Shown: positions 1 through 13,003, numbered from the stretch's first letter. The stretch: 64,000 nucleotides of DNA from Ustilaginoidea virens (GCF_000687475.1 NC_057319.1:3772001-3836000); one strand, 5' to 3'. A program made the numbers and translations. Notes: a model not told the origin generated them from the letters alone.

Positions 1-75
1 ATGAATATAGAGAAACAGAGGCAATTGATCGATTTGCGTCGTGGCGAAGCAAGATTTGGGAGCTTAGGATCGCAC

Positions 76-126
<51 letters not shown>

Positions 127-3100
127 CTTCTTCTTCTTCTGTTTGGAAACGGAGGGGGAGAGGTGTATCTGCGGCTCAGGATCCGCGAACGATAGTGGAG
201 ACACAAGAGCAACAAATAGGTAGAGAACAAAAAGGTTAGAGAGCGTGACGGATGATAGTGACTGCCGAGTCTCGGCAAGACTTCGTTATGAGCACTCGAA
301 CGTAACTTTTGAAAATAAAAAACGAGAATCCGAAGGGTAATAAGTTGTAGCAGGAGACATTGAGGGGATGGAAAGGAAGCAAGACCTGACTTGGCTGGCG
401 TAGTCGGTGCGGTGCAAATATGGTGGATCAAAGCACCAACGGCTCGACGTCGACAAGGCACGGAACAGCGGCGCGCGGTGGTGATGATGGCCTGGCTGGT
501 GCGACGGATGAAAGGGGCGTGCGGCTTGGCATCGGGAAGGAGGTGCAGTGCAGTGCATGGCTAACGTCCACTGGCCTCAGACGTCCTAGCGGGGTCTTGG
601 CCGACTGGTTTCGTACAGGCTTCGGCTACGAGGGGTGTGTGGCGAGTGGTGGCGACCTGGAGTGACGGCAAGTGATGGCGAGTGATGGCGAGTGATGGCG
701 ACTTCAGTGAGGCAAGCCCGATGGGGGCTGCTGAGGGAAAGAGGCGACCCATTTGGGCAAGGAGGTGGTGGTCAATGTAATGGCAACGATTCAGGCGAGG
801 GTACATGTTAAGTTATTATGGGGGGGTCGAATGACTAGGGGGGGGCATAGGTCGGTTGATATGTAGTCTCGATTCAGGCAGAGTCAGCATTGAAACACGT
901 TCAAGACTACATACAAGCTACTCCCGTGCATTGACAAAGGTAAATACTGCAACTGTTTGCGCTCGGATTGCTAGACAGCAGCAGTTCAAGCGGTGGTTGT
1001 TCTCTGGACAACTCATGTTTCCTGTTTCCTTTGCAAGCATCTACGCAAACCCCTGCGTGCGTGATTCCTTGATGAGCAAGAAGAGCAAGGGCAGGGCTCC
1101 TTCCTCGAAACATTTGAGCTTTTTACTCAAAACCACCCCCCCAGTGCAGTGCCCAAGTGCCCGTTCTGGAAGGGGCATACGGAGTACATACCTAGCTTAA
1201 GCATTACGCTCACTTATGAAGGCCCCAGCCAACTTGTTTGATAACGCGCCAGCTTTATCCGATCGTTGCAACTGGCCAGGTAAGGCTTGGCAGGTGCAGG
1301 CTGGGTGCAGGTGGCCACGAGCCAGAGTTGCATGTCAATATTGACTGACCGGGAGCATCTCTGAGCGAGCATAACCCCACCCACTGCCTATGTAGCATGC
1401 GTCTCTTGTTGATTCAATGTTAATGGCGTACGCGAGCACTCGCCGCCCTCAGCGTCATGTCCCGACTTTTTCACGAGACTTTTAGAGACTTTTACCGCCG
1501 ACGCTTCCCCATGAACGATGGACGGCGGCCCCGGACCACTGAGACAAGGTTCTTGGTGACGAGTGTTTGGGTTTAACAGGCAGGGAGAGTAAGTAGGTAG
1601 GTAAGGTGCTGCTGAAGGGCACCACCTCCTGGCTTGCCTGTCTCGATCAATCAGCGTTGACCGAGGCGAATTTGAAGTCTGGGCACTGTGAGAGCGGACC
1701 ATCTCCTGCCCCTGGGGCTGAATTTGGGATGCCCGATGGGAAGTGCCGTGGCGGGCAAGATGCAAGCAACCAGATTACCCGAGATCGTGCCTGGTTTGGC
1801 TGGCCCATCACGAAAAAAAAGCCTTGGCAATGGCATCACTTGGCTCGACTCCGTGCTCAATATCTGCCGTTAGCAATCAATCAGGAAGCAAGAATGCGTA
1901 CGAACAGACAACAAGCCAACCGAAGTTCCTATTCGACCGTGTCGGCTTCATCCACCAATTGGACAACGCTTGATGCTGTCAATGCGATGGCTTGGCAAAG
2001 CCTCGAATCATGTTGCCAACACTACGTACGGGGTGCTCCGTAGCTCAAACCTCGACTACGGATGTCCGTCCGTCTATCCATACTCCGTGCTCCCTGAAGC
2101 CCACAATCATCCCGTCTTCGCGCCGGCAAAGGGAAGGCTCAGTCGGGGGCAAGGGGGGGTTTCGTTGCAGGGACGCACACGGCTCGTTGGGCCTGACGTA
2201 CCTACCTACCCTACCGAGTAAAATGCGGCATTTTATTATTTTATTTTGTTTTATTTCCAGCGCTATTAGCCTCCTTGTTTGACTTGCGGTAAGCTTATTA
2301 TGATCGGACTGTTGTATCCTTGCAGTGCGACACTAGAGTTTGTTTCCAGCAACAATGCTACCCACCTAGCCGAACAGGACGATTCCTATCGGGCAACCTG
2401 GACACACTGCATTACAGAGGTCTTTGACAAGGGGAAGGCGAGATTGACTGAATCTGATGGAAGAACTGGCTCTCCGTGACATGAAAGACGGCGAGTCCAT
2501 GCGCGTCGCACCGTTTCTTGTCAGAGGTTGAGGTCTTGTAACATGCCCTACTAACTTGCCAGAGACTTGACAGAGACTTACCAATGCTTCTGTCGCCCTC
2601 TCCTTGTAAGCTCCGAATTCTTGGTTGCAAGGGCTTACATTAACACACTCTTGGCAGGCTTCAACCAGATCGAGTGTTGCACGCATCGAACGCATAGGTA
2701 GACAAGTAGCCGTGCCGTCACTGGTCCGTCATTTGACAAGCTGTCTGGCTGCTGGCTGCTGGAATCGGTACCTAATTAACGTTTACCGAATGCAGCATTC
2801 AGTTGCCCGAGGAGGCAACTCCCTCCACCTCCGCATACTACCTTGATATACCCGCACAATGGCACAATGCTGGAAGCAAAAGAGAATGCAGGCTCACTTG
2901 GGGCCAGGCGATTTAGGGCGCTACGTAAAAAGGGCCAATTTTGTTCGGAAAATGACGGCTCCGAGAGTCTGAGATGCCCCCTGCAACATGCTGTCCAGAA
3001 AAGAGAGAGGCGCCATGACGAGGGACGACCGACTGCAGATCGAGGGGGAAGAGGAGACGGGAAAATAAAGTCGCGCAGTGGAAACTAGTACAACCAAACT

Positions 3101-5480
3101 CCCCCCTCGATACAGTACCACGGAGCGAATGTCAAGAGTTTGCTGCTCTGTACTCCGTCCCAGCCAACCAACCATGACGCGCTTCTCAAAACAGAGGCCC
3201 TAGCTCGCCAAGGTCGGGGCCATAGAATAAATAAGTATGCTCTGTGTCTTATCGCTCTATGGGGCCGGATAATTTTGCTGCCTCATGGTTCCATCCTCCA
3301 GCCGGCTTACTGTCGTACCAACGCAAGGGGGCGTCTCGAGGTTGTCAACCTGGTCAACCTGATGGGTACCAAGCATGTGAGACGAAGTACCGGGCCATGG
3401 AAGCCAGCAGTCGCTCCAAAACCTCGATGCGTGATTTTGAGGAAGACAGTATTGCAACATTGCTTTCACGATGGCGTTTCCCAGCAGCATTTTTCAACAG
3501 AATCGCCATTGTGGAATCAAGCTCTCTACAGAGTACCCGTCCCGCAGTTGGAGCGGTTGTGTTCCCGAGGACGTCGTATGTACTCTTCGCACATTCCAAG
3601 CAAGGGCCCATATTAGCAATGCAGATAGATCGGCGACGTGCAAGGCTGCAAGCAGAGTCGCCCTAATAAGACATTCAACCGGACTTGCAGAGCTGGACAA
3701 GGTGGTCACATTGACCAAACCACGCCGCCACGAAGGGAAGTTGAGGTTGAATCCGCAGAGATTAAGATGTTTCTGAGCAAAGGAGCAGAGCAACAGCCGA
3801 AAAGTCAGTACTGGCAAAGATGAAGGACTGAGCTCTTCTTACCTTTGCTGACCTGCCGTGCCGGTTCATCCCGTCTTTGTCTCATGTACCCAGGCCATGC
3901 CAAGACGGTCCACTGTTGACCAGTTTCAGCATCAATGCTTTGGCCACCTGCATCACCCCCAAAGTTCATGAATCCGCGCGCGGATCGGGTCCAATGATGT
4001 TAAGGGATGCAGGAGGTTGCATTCTAGACGCCCTTGTGACTTGGATGTGTGGATGGACTGACCGTCCTCTGCAAGATGCTGGGGAATATGCCGGCTACGG
4101 ATGAGATGCATACTCTGCGCAGTTTTCTTTCGGACTTTGGATTCTGCTGCCCCCAAGGCGACAAGGGCGAAAATACCGCGACAGAAGTGAGGCAATCGTG
4201 ATTCGAAAGACACGGCGACCCCGGGCCCGGCTGCTGTTGCTGCACATTCATTATATTGCAGCAGGAGCATCGGAAGAGCTCAATTGCCGGCTAAATTATA
4301 AGATAGCCTTGGCAGAGTCGTGAGACGGGCCTTGACAACGCAACGCATGCATGTCCCGGGCGATTAGTCGTCCCTGCTGGTTATGTATGAGTGGTTCATA
4401 TAATTATAATGAGTGCAAAGGCGGATGGATGAATAGATTGCATGAGCCAGCCACACTGGGACTTGTGGCAGCATCTCACCAAAACACTACGGAAAAGAGC
4501 ACGCCTACCTACCTACCTTGGGTGCCCGGAGTCTGGCATTATCTCATGTGCACGGTACATGGTTAACTTGCCCGCGCTCGAGGATGCCAGTGGCCTGCAG
4601 CACGGACTGCGGGACTACGGACTACAGAACCACGCAGATTATGTAGAACCAACCCGATGATGAATGAAGATGGAGACTTTACTTTACTTCACCCCTGGCC
4701 TCGAGTCGCCCGCCCAACCAGGAGCCTCTCCTCTCCCCGACCCGGGCAAGCCGCCTTGTTTATTTGTCGTCGTCATTTAAAAAAGAAAGAGGAAGGCGCG
4801 ACGGACAGACATGCTCACCCTGCGCCCACATGCAACGGGCACTTTCCTGCTATAAACCATAACCCATGATCGTGACGCGTCTCTCACGTCTCAATATAAG
4901 CTACTGACATCATCACCAGGGTACGCAGCGGCCGTTGACAAAGAACCATCCGTCGTCCCTTCCTGCCGCCGTGTCGCGCCCTGCAACGGAAGGTGCCAAC
5001 CGCGACGTGACGTCCTGCCAAAATGGACGAGAGTTTGTCGAAGCCTGCCTGTGCCTGTGCCTGGTACGGAGACGCCATTCAGTCTCGGCATTGGATAAAG
5101 GGCCCATCGTATGGGCTGCAGCACACGTGCCGCCCGTTCGTCTCTCATTGACACACCCTGTTTGACGACGAGCAGAAAAAAGCCCTTCCAAGTAGATACA
5201 CTAGGTGACACCGTTCGGTTGTACGATTCACTCTTGTCCCTCGTCTCTCTGTATCCTCCGTTACGCTCAACGACCCCTATCATATCCTACGGAGCGACTC
5301 TGTTTTTCCTGCCTCTCCACTCACAATATAACTAGGGAGCTATCCTTATGCGTCGCTATTCGCAGTCGACTGGTGACAGCCAACATTAGCACCTTGTCCG
5401 ACGAGCACGGCTGTACGAAATGTGAACCGGTTGACTCTTGGCCTGGCCTGTCCTTGTCCTGTCTTGTTTGTTTCGTCGTC
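1..5480. other. Intergenic stretch, no supportable gene
   Basis: No reading frame here is recognisable or shows coding character. The stretch holds a 47-base T run at 80-126 followed by CTT repeats, a short GCGAGTGATG tandem near 665-705, TACGGAGTAC at 1178-1187, GTACTCCGT at about 3150-3158, and TACC/TAGG-type motifs near 1585-1603, 2205-2217 and 4506-4518. Two open frames of about 145-158 codons on the plus strand (1606-2043 and 3140-3616) have no recognisable domain and no splice context, and are probably chance. Confidence 0.6.
80..126. repeat. Poly-T tract
   Basis: An uninterrupted run of 47 T, followed by CTT repeats. It is one of the longest homopolymers in the window and likely to be length-variable. 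Confidence 0.9.
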
Positions 5481-7216
5481 ATGGCCGCATTTGGCTCGCT
5501 TAGGCGCAATGTGGTGCTTGCAAGTTGCACGGCCTTGGTGCTGATGGGCTTGCTATTGGCAAGGAATCTGTCTGGTATGGTACGACAATCTTGAAACGTT
5601 GCTGGCCAGCATATGCCGACTCGATGCCGCGTGCAAGGCGATTAACGAGGCTTGGATAAAACACATAGGACCGGTTTGGCCATGTCGAGACGAACAGTTT
5701 CTGGCCAGACTCATCAAAGGTGCACAACGCCGCCGCTTTTCTATCTGCTCAGACGGAGCAGGAAAAGCTCGGCTCCACCGTTAAGACGTCGCGGTTTCAT
5801 TTTCTGACGCCTGCGAGCAAATCCAACCTACAATTCTGCTACAATTTGGCCTCGGCGACTGCAAACAGATACCCACCTCCAGTGCTTCTTGGCTGGAACG
5901 GTCAGGGGGAATTCGATGCTGCCGTCACGCATCTCGCCAAAATACGAGCCATGAAAAGGTATCTTGCCTCCTTGACTCCCGAGGAAGACGACGACTTGGT
6001 CCTGATGGTCGATGGCTACGACATCATACACCAGTTGCCAGCAGAAGTGATGATGGAGCGCTACTTTGACGTTGCGGCAAAGGCCACCGCTCTTCTAGCG
6101 GAGCGGTTGGGCTTGCCGGCTCACGAGGCCTCGAGAAGGAACATCAAGCAAACCGTCTTTTTCGGCCCGGACAAGATATGCTGGCCGCCCGATAAACGAG
6201 CCGCTCGGTGTTGGGCGGCGCCACCTTCAAGCTTGGGGCACGAGGCATTTGGCCCCGATGGAGGACCCGACGACTTCTTCTCTGCCGACCCGCGGTGGCT
6301 GAACTCGGGCACCATCATGGGCCCAGTCAGCGACGTGAGAAGAGTTGTGGATGCCACGATGGAGGAGATTGAAGCCACGTACAACAAGACCTTTTGGCAG
6401 TCCGACTCTGATCAGTATTACATGGCCAATGTCTGGGGACGGCAAGAGTACTGGCGTAGGCGTAGTTGGATCGTCGGCAGCCAAGGCGGAGACGCAGGCG
6501 ACCAAGAAGCAGCGCAAGCGTCAGGCTGGCCCTCATCCGCCCGCGTCATCCCAGAGAAGAGGCGCGGCTCACAAGAAATCGAGATGCACATGGCTATCGA
6601 GTACGAGTCGTCGTTGTTCCAGACCATGTTCGGAAACGAGCCCTTTCTCGGCCACCTCGAGTACAGCCGGGAGAACGAGACGGCCAACGTCACGATGGAC
6701 CTGCTCGGGCAAGGGGGAGCGCTCGGATGGTACGCAATGCAAATGCCGCAAAACGTCCGGGCCGCCTTGATGAAGCTCTACGATTCCGTGTCGGGAACGC
6801 ACCCTGGCGCGTCGGCAGAGGACTGGATACGGACGGTGCCCCTGGGCACCAACCTTGTCACCAAGCACATCTACGGGCTCTGGCACTGCACGGGCGGCAA
6901 AGAATTCTTGGACACGGAGTACCGCAAGATGTGGTTTTTCCCACTGGCGAGGTCTCTGGCCGGCGAAGCTGTCAAGGCCTCGCGGCGAGGGGAAGCCTTG
7001 TCGTCGAGGCTGATAGACGGACGCAAGTGGGTTGCCAGATGGGCGTATCCGGGCGGCGACCAGGATGTTGAAGACTGGCGGCACGGTGGCGCCTGGTCCG
7101 ACGAAGCACCTGGCAGGTTCGTAGGATGGACGGAGCTGTGTGGGCCTCACGAAAGCGTGCTTTTTCAAGGGCAGCGGCGGCGGCAGGGGCAGGGGCAGGA
7201 AGCGCGTGGTAATTAA
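5481..7216 (+). CDS. Type II membrane protein with PLOD-like glycosyltransferase domain
   Basis: Predicted exons are 5481-5574 and 5709-7216 (533 residues). The join restores frame exactly, with a GTATGG donor and a GCCAG acceptor. The short first exon supplies a basic N-terminus followed by one hydrophobic helix (about residues 11-27), a typical Golgi/ER signal anchor. The lumenal part has LVLMVDGYD at about 128-136, where DGYD is a DxD-like metal/UDP-sugar motif. WLNSGTIMG follows at about 228-236 and SDQYY near 265. This order (DxxD, LNSG..xG, DQ.Y) matches the glycosyltransferase domain of animal procollagen-lysine glycosyltransferases (PLOD). A UDP-sugar transferase role in the secretory pathway is inferred; no hydroxylase domain follows. 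The C-terminal tail is Gln/Gly/Arg-rich. It is convergent with the copper ATPase, 209 bases downstream. The family call is fairly safe, the substrate unknown. Confidence 0.75.
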
Positions 7217-7370
7217 TTCCAAGACGAAGCGGCGAAGGGCACTTGCACTTGGCTCTGGGACAATGTGTTGCTTGGCTTTCCTCGGTCGAACCTGAGACGG
7301 ACGTCGGTAGCTGACAGCATGTACATTATCATCCGGGGGGATTTACATTTCCCACAAAATACCTGACAAT

Positions 7371-7414
7371 GCAGTTCTATCGCAGTTCCGTCGCAGTTCC
7401 GTCGCAGTTATATC
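7371..7414. repeat. Four 11-base tandem units between convergent genes
   Basis: Units of the type GCAGTTCYRTC start at 7371, 7382, 7393 and 7404. They lie in the 209-base gap between the stops of the glycosyltransferase and copper ATPase genes, so probably in overlapping 3' UTRs. Confidence 0.8.
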
Positions 7415-7425
7415 GCACGTCCCGG

Positions 7426-7539
7426 CTAGGCCAGCTCGGCATCTAGATCCTGCAACGCAACATATCCCTCTTCTCTCCTGGCGCCCCGGCGGCCAAGCAT
7501 CAGCAGCTCCTTTACCCAGCCCACCACGACGCTGCTTAC

Positions 7540-7570
<31 letters not shown>

Positions 7571-10500
7571 TTGCCTTGTGCTGCCGCTGCCGCTGCCGCT
7601 GCCGCTGCCGCTGCCGCCTCGTCGTTCATCCACCGCGGTCGCCGCCACAGCCGCAGGGCAAGGCTGCTGACAACCACGCTGATGCTGCTGCACGCCATGG
7701 CCAGCCCCGCCATCATGGGATGCAGCTGGATCCCAAACGGCAGCAGGAAGCCCATGGCGATCGGCAGCCCCACCAGGTTGTACACGCAGGCCCACGCCAG
7801 GTTCAGCTTGATGCGGCGGAAGATGGCGCGCGTCAGGTGCACGGCCGCCGGCACGTTCATCAGGTCCGTCGGCCGCATCAGCACCACGTCGGCCGCCTCC
7901 ATGGCCACGTCGGTCCCGCTCGACATGGCCATGCCCACGTCTGCCGTCGCCAGCGCGGGCGAGTCGTTGATGCCGTCCCCCACCATGGCCACGACCTCGC
8001 CCCGGGACTGCATCCGCCGGATGACGGACTGCTTCTGGTCGGGGCTGACGCCGGCGAACACTTGGTCGGCCGGTATGCCCACCGCGGCCGCCACGGAGAG
8101 TGCCGTCGATTGCTGGTCGCCCGTGACCATGGCCGTCTTGATGCCCATCCGGTGCAGCACCGACACGGCGGCCGCCGCCCCGTCCTTGATAATGTCTGCC
8201 AGGCAGACGTGGCCCGTGTACTTGCCGTCCACCGCGACGAAAATGTCGGTGGTGCCAGCAGCCGATGATGCTGATGATGCTGATGATGCTGATGATGCTG
8301 ATGATGCTGATGATGCTGATGATGCTGATGATGCTGATGATGCTGCTGATGCTGATGATGCTGCTGATGCTGGTGTAGCTGATGTAGCTGCTGCGCTGGC
8401 AGACGTCGTCCCTCTCCTCCACGACTCGGTCTCGCCCTTCTCCAGCGCCTCGGTGGCTTCGCATGGAATCTCAACCCCGTTCTCTTGTAGGTACCGAGCG
8501 TTGCCCGCCAGCACTCTGTATCGCACCCGGTCGGCCGAGGAGGCTGGCTCTACCAGCGCCTTCACACCCCGGCCGACCGTCATCTTGAATTCGCCCACGC
8601 TGCCGGCAATGGTGCCGTCGGGTCCGACACCGAGCTCCTCCTTTGCGGCTGCCAGAACGGCCTTGCCCACGGGATGCTCGCTCCCCACCTCGGCCAACCC
8701 GACAATCGTCCACCACAGATGCCTTCTCCACTCGCTGCCCCTCCAGAGGGGAGCGAGCGTCGTCCTGGCCACGCTCATCTTGCCGTGCGTAATGGTGCCG
8801 GTCTTGTCCATGACGACCTGGGTGACTCTTGCCGTCTCTTGCAGAGCACCACCACCCTTGATCAGGATTCCACTCTCGGCTCCAACCCCGGTGCCAACCA
8901 TGACGGCAGTGGGCGTGGCAAGGCCGAGCGCGCACGGGCAAGCAAACACAATGACCGAGATGCATAGCTTGACGCACACCATGATCCTGCCGCCGCTAGC
9001 GGCCTGAAGGAAGATCTTGGGCGGGTCGGGCAACACGTGGCTCACCACCATCCAGAACAGAAACGTGCCGAGAGCGAGGGTCAGGATTGTCGGGACAAAG
9101 TAGCCGGCCAGCTTGTCGGCGATGTGCTGAATGGGTGCCCGGTTCACCTGCGCATCCTGCACCAGCTTCACGATCTGGCTGAGCTGCGTGTCACGGCCGG
9201 CGCGCGTGACCCGGAAATCGACCCTCCCGTTGCCATTGACGGTTCCTCCAATGACATTTTGGCCGGGTTTCTTCTGCACTGGCATGGCCTCTCCGGTAAC
9301 CATGCTCTCGTCCACGTAGGTTTCTCCGCGAACGACGATGCCATCCGCGGGCATCTTATCGCCTGGTCTGATGATGACAATGTCGCCGACTTGGAGCAGC
9401 TCCGTCGGGATCGACTTTTCTTCTCCGTGGGCGGACAAGCCTCCGTGCTCGGGCTCTGCGCCCTGCTTGCCGGACGTCTCGGAGGGGCTCCTCGTCCGTG
9501 CCTGCTCAGCGGACCTTGCCCATGTCTCGGCGGCCTTTTCGGCGGCAAGGGGGTCGGCGTAGATTGTGGCCATCGAGGGAGCCAGCGACATGAGACGAGA
9601 CAGGGCCTTGGACGTCTGTCCCTTTGCCCTGTTTTCCAAAAACCGCCCCAGCGTGATGAAGGTGATCAGCATGGTGCTCGTATCAAAGATGGTGCTGGGT
9701 CTTGTGTGAGGGGGCGACAGCATGGAGACGACCATGCCGGCGACGCTGAAGAAAAAGGCACTGGATGTGCCGAGAGTGACGAGGACATCCATTGTGGGCG
9801 AGCCGTGCTTGATGGACTTGTATGCCGACACGTAGAACCGCTTTCCAATGCCGAATTGCACGGGTATGGTGAGCACAAGGCACGCAACGTCGCCCAGATA
9901 GATGCCTGGAACCAACATAAGATTGCCAAAGTCGAGGCTCGGGAGATACATGGGCAAGACCATGCCCATAACAAAGGCGGGCACCGCAAACGTCAACGAC
10001 GTCAGGAAAGCGGTCCGCCATTCGTTGATTTCCCTGGTTTTGGCAAGGGACTCGAGCTGGGCATTGTTATCCTGGCCATCTGCCACCAAGGCGTTGAGGC
10101 CTTCCTTCTCCACGGCTTCGACAATGCCACGAAGCCCCACGATGCCAGGCTGATGGGTGACCGTAAGTCGGTCCGTGGATAAGCTAATCGAGACAAACTT
10201 GACTCCGGGAAGAGCAGCTAGCCTGCTTTCCACGGCCTCTGCCACGGCGGCGTCTGGGACTCCGTACAGCTTGAAATACGCCGTCGACACTAGGGGCCCC
10301 AGATCGCCCGTGTCAAGCTGAGTCGAGAGGACGGTGGCGTCAAAGCCTCGGTCTTCGATTGTTTCCGCGATTTGCTGGGCGGAGAGCTTGGTGGCATCGT
10401 GGGTAACGACTGCTCGCTCCGCGAGCAAGCTAATGTTGAATTTCAAGACACCGCCGACACCCTTGAAAGCAGCCTCGACGGCCGATGTGCACGCTCCGCA

Positions 10501-11225
10501 GGTCATGCCCTCGATGGCCACCGTCGTGATTGCAATGTTGCTTTCGGTCTTGTCATCGACTGCCTGCCTGCCGGCAGCGGGCAACGACGGCTGAACTGTA
10601 TCAACAACATTGGCACCGAAGCCCCGGTCCTCGATGATGTCGACAACTTGTTGCGGTGAAAGTAGCGACGGGTCGTGTTCAACGACGGCTCTTTCCGATA
10701 ACAACGATACGCTGAACGTGTGAACTCCAGGGACACCTTTGAAGCCCGCTTCCAAGGCAGACGTGCATGCGCCGCAAGTCATACCCTCGACGGCAATAGT
10801 TGTCGTGACACTTGTACTGCTGCTCGGAGGTCCTTCAGTTTCACTGAAGCGGGTGACGCAAGGGCTCGGTAAGTCGGTGGACAAGACTTGGGCGTCGAAG
10901 CCTCGGTCTTCAATAATCTCTCGGACCTGGTCGGCCGAGATGATTCGAGTGCTGTGTGTGACGACGGCGCGCTCCATGACCAAACTGACGGAGACGCTGC
11001 CCACACCAGCAACACCTTGGAAGCCTGCTTCCACAGCCGATGTACATGCTCCGCATCTAAGTTTAGGCGTGAGAAAGCAAGTCGGGAGAAACTGAGAGCT
11101 GGTAAAACTCACGTCATGCCACCTACTCGGAGAGTAGTGGTGGCCATGTGAGGGCTCTTGGATACGCCCAGGGCGCTCACAGCACCTTTATCCCGCGGTG
11201 GGATGGCGACATGCGAAGGCGACAT
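7426..11225 (-). CDS. Copper-transporting P1B-type ATPase (Ccc2/ATP7 family)
   Basis: Exons complement(11113-11225, 7426-11056), 1247 residues. The 56-base intron (GTGAGT...CTTAG) splits the Thr codon just before the first CxxC and restores the GMTCGAC motif. Three heavy-metal-associated domains carry CxxC at 39/42, 132/135 and 224/227; a fourth HMA-like segment (about 300-370) lacks the cysteines. Then come the transmembrane region, TGE (625-627), the CPC metal site (744-746), DKTGT with the phosphorylated Asp788, the SEHP nucleotide-site His (about 832) and GDGIND (1064-1069). These define Cu(I) export into the Golgi or out of the cell, with ATP. Two low-complexity insertions stand out: a Ser/Ala block (about 922-971) before the P-domain strand TDIFVAVDG, and an Ala14/Gly9 run in the C-tail (about 1185-1210). 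The start chosen, MSPSHVAIPP, lies 26 codons before a second in-frame Met (MATTTLRVGG). Confidence 0.93.
8262..8395. repeat. In-frame ATGATGCTG microsatellite inside the Cu-ATPase gene
   Basis: About 130 bases of 9-base units (CTGATGATG on the plus strand, giving Ser-Ala-Ser triplets on the coding strand). The unit is a multiple of three, so length changes keep the reading frame. Confidence 0.9.
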
Positions 11226-13003
11226 TTGTAGTAGCGGAGGCGCGCAGATGGCGTCGACGGTGTCGCTTGCAAGCGCCGGCAGGTAGAGAGCTTCTTGGCG
11301 GCAAGCTCGAACTCGGTCGGCCAACAGCGAGAGGTCCGGTGATGAGGCTAAGCTCTTTTCGCTGGTGCATCCAGTTTGAGGAGTGGTTTTGTGGCGTTCG
11401 ATGAGCTTTGTCACAGGTTGTGCAGGATCATGCCGAGTCCTTTTTGGATATCTCGTTGATAGTGGTCGCTTGTCTCGCTTGCACTCTGCTCCGGCGAGCA
11501 GAGCAAAATATGTCGGAGGGCAAAGGAGAGGGCCAGGATCGGGGAAGGAGGAAAAAGGCGAATTACCGCACCGAATCGAAAGCAACCTGGCTTGTTGCAG
11601 TAAATCGCTGCCGTGGAAATAGGGGGAGGGTGGGCAGCAAGATACCGAATTGACTCAACCGAGAAGCGCCTGAGTCTGTCCTAGGGGCAAAGTCTTGCTG
11701 AAAGAGGCAAACGGCGACGGCGACAATTACTAACCCAGCAGCGCCATTTATCAGGTTGCGAAGATGACACAAGCGGGAACAAACGGAGGGAGAAGACGTT
11801 TCCCAACAAAAAAGAAAAAAAAAAAAAAAAAGAGATGACTCTGGCGGGCAACGAGATGATGCTATGCTTTGTACTGAGAGCTGATTCTGAAACCTCGCCT
11901 CATTGGCCCGCTCGATGGCAGAGGCTAACAACCTTACATGTAGTCCGTACTGTACCTACCTGCCCAGGCATGTGACGTTTATTGTTACGTCAGGTCCACA
12001 AAAGCCCGCCCAGCTTCAATGGAGCCCCACCGTTCGCCTGATTTCAAATTCTCAATCTTTGACCCGAAACAACCCAAAAAAAAAATAATAATCCAACGTT
12101 GAACGGGTAATGAACGGCCGGGCCATCAGCTCAAGTGCAAGCGCAAGCGCTAGCGCATGCATCCGGAATAGAACCCCCTTTGTGGCAACGATGGTGCAGC
12201 GCGGCTACGGCGAAGTGAGGCATTTATCTGACTTATGTACCGAGCCAGCGTGCCAGCGTGCCAGCGTGCCAGCATGCCGCCGAACTCCGCTGCAGCAGCT
12301 GCTGGAGAGTCTTGGACGGCTTGGCTGGTTGGGCAAAGCCCCGGGTCGCAGTTGCCTCCTGATTGCTGCCTTGATTCCTCTCAACCATCGGAAGCGGAAG
12401 GAACGGGAGAATCAGTCTGGTTCCTTCCTTCCCAGACTCCAGTTGGCCCGATGTTTGCCTCTCTAGGTACTCGGTAGGTAGTTCGGCAACTACTTAGGTA
12501 CCTAAGGTAGGTACCCGTAGCCGTAGGGCCCACCCTTAACGAATTCCCTCGGTCCCTTCCACGATCCCTTTGCAAAGACCGGCTTCACGGCGCCGACCTG
12601 GATGGCTCGGGCTTTTGCAGGTGCCAACTTGGGGGATTGGACTTGACCAGACATTGTCTAGGATGCGAGTCGGCCACGCATTCAATCAGCGCTCCAAAAC
12701 CCTGGGACAAGGCTGCCGCACTCCGTACCGGCACGGGCATTAGGAGGTACCTAACGTACCCCAGACCACGCAGGTGCAGGGCTTCAACCCCCCCAAGAGC
12801 CCCCCAGGGCCCCCCCACTCACCCACCTTCAAGGCTTCAACCCACGTCGGCCCACGACAAGCCCGCGACAGCCTCGCCAAACGACACTCACCTTCAAGCC
12901 AGCCTACCGCGATTCAACCGTAAGCAAACCCCCCCGGAACTGTGCCACTGCGCGGCCGGCCAGGGTCCCAGACTTCCCTCGCCTCCAAGCGCCCTCGGCA
13001 AAC
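11226..13003. other. Divergent intergenic/promoter region
   Basis: This 1.8 kb lies between the starts of the copper ATPase (-) and CSN7 (+). It contains a poly-A tract at about 11814-11831, a GCCAGCGT tandem at about 12244-12276, a cluster of TAGGTA/GGTACC motifs at 12461-12520 that includes the 14-base perfect palindrome CTTAGGTACCTAAG (12493-12506), and a C-rich stretch near 12790-12820. No convincing gene was seen. Confidence 0.6.
12493..12506. repeat. 14-base perfect palindrome CTTAGGTACCTAAG
   Basis: The sequence equals its own reverse complement. It belongs to the GGTACC/TAGGTA motif family that recurs in intergenic DNA throughout the window. Confidence 0.9.

Noticed and set aside
1606..3616. 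Open frames of 145 and 158 codons in the left flank
   Set aside because: No recognisable motif, overlapping frames on the other strand, no splice context; length is within chance for GC-balanced DNA.
7571..9007. Long plus-strand open frame (478 codons) opposite the copper ATPase
   Set aside because: It is the antisense shadow of a GC-rich gene with strong P-type ATPase motifs on the minus strand; its own translation has no domain and runs through repeat-encoded Asp/Ala.
9037..10182. Second antisense frame (381 codons) under the copper ATPase
   Set aside because: Also a shadow frame; composition is His/Gly/Arg-rich as expected from reading conserved codons backwards.
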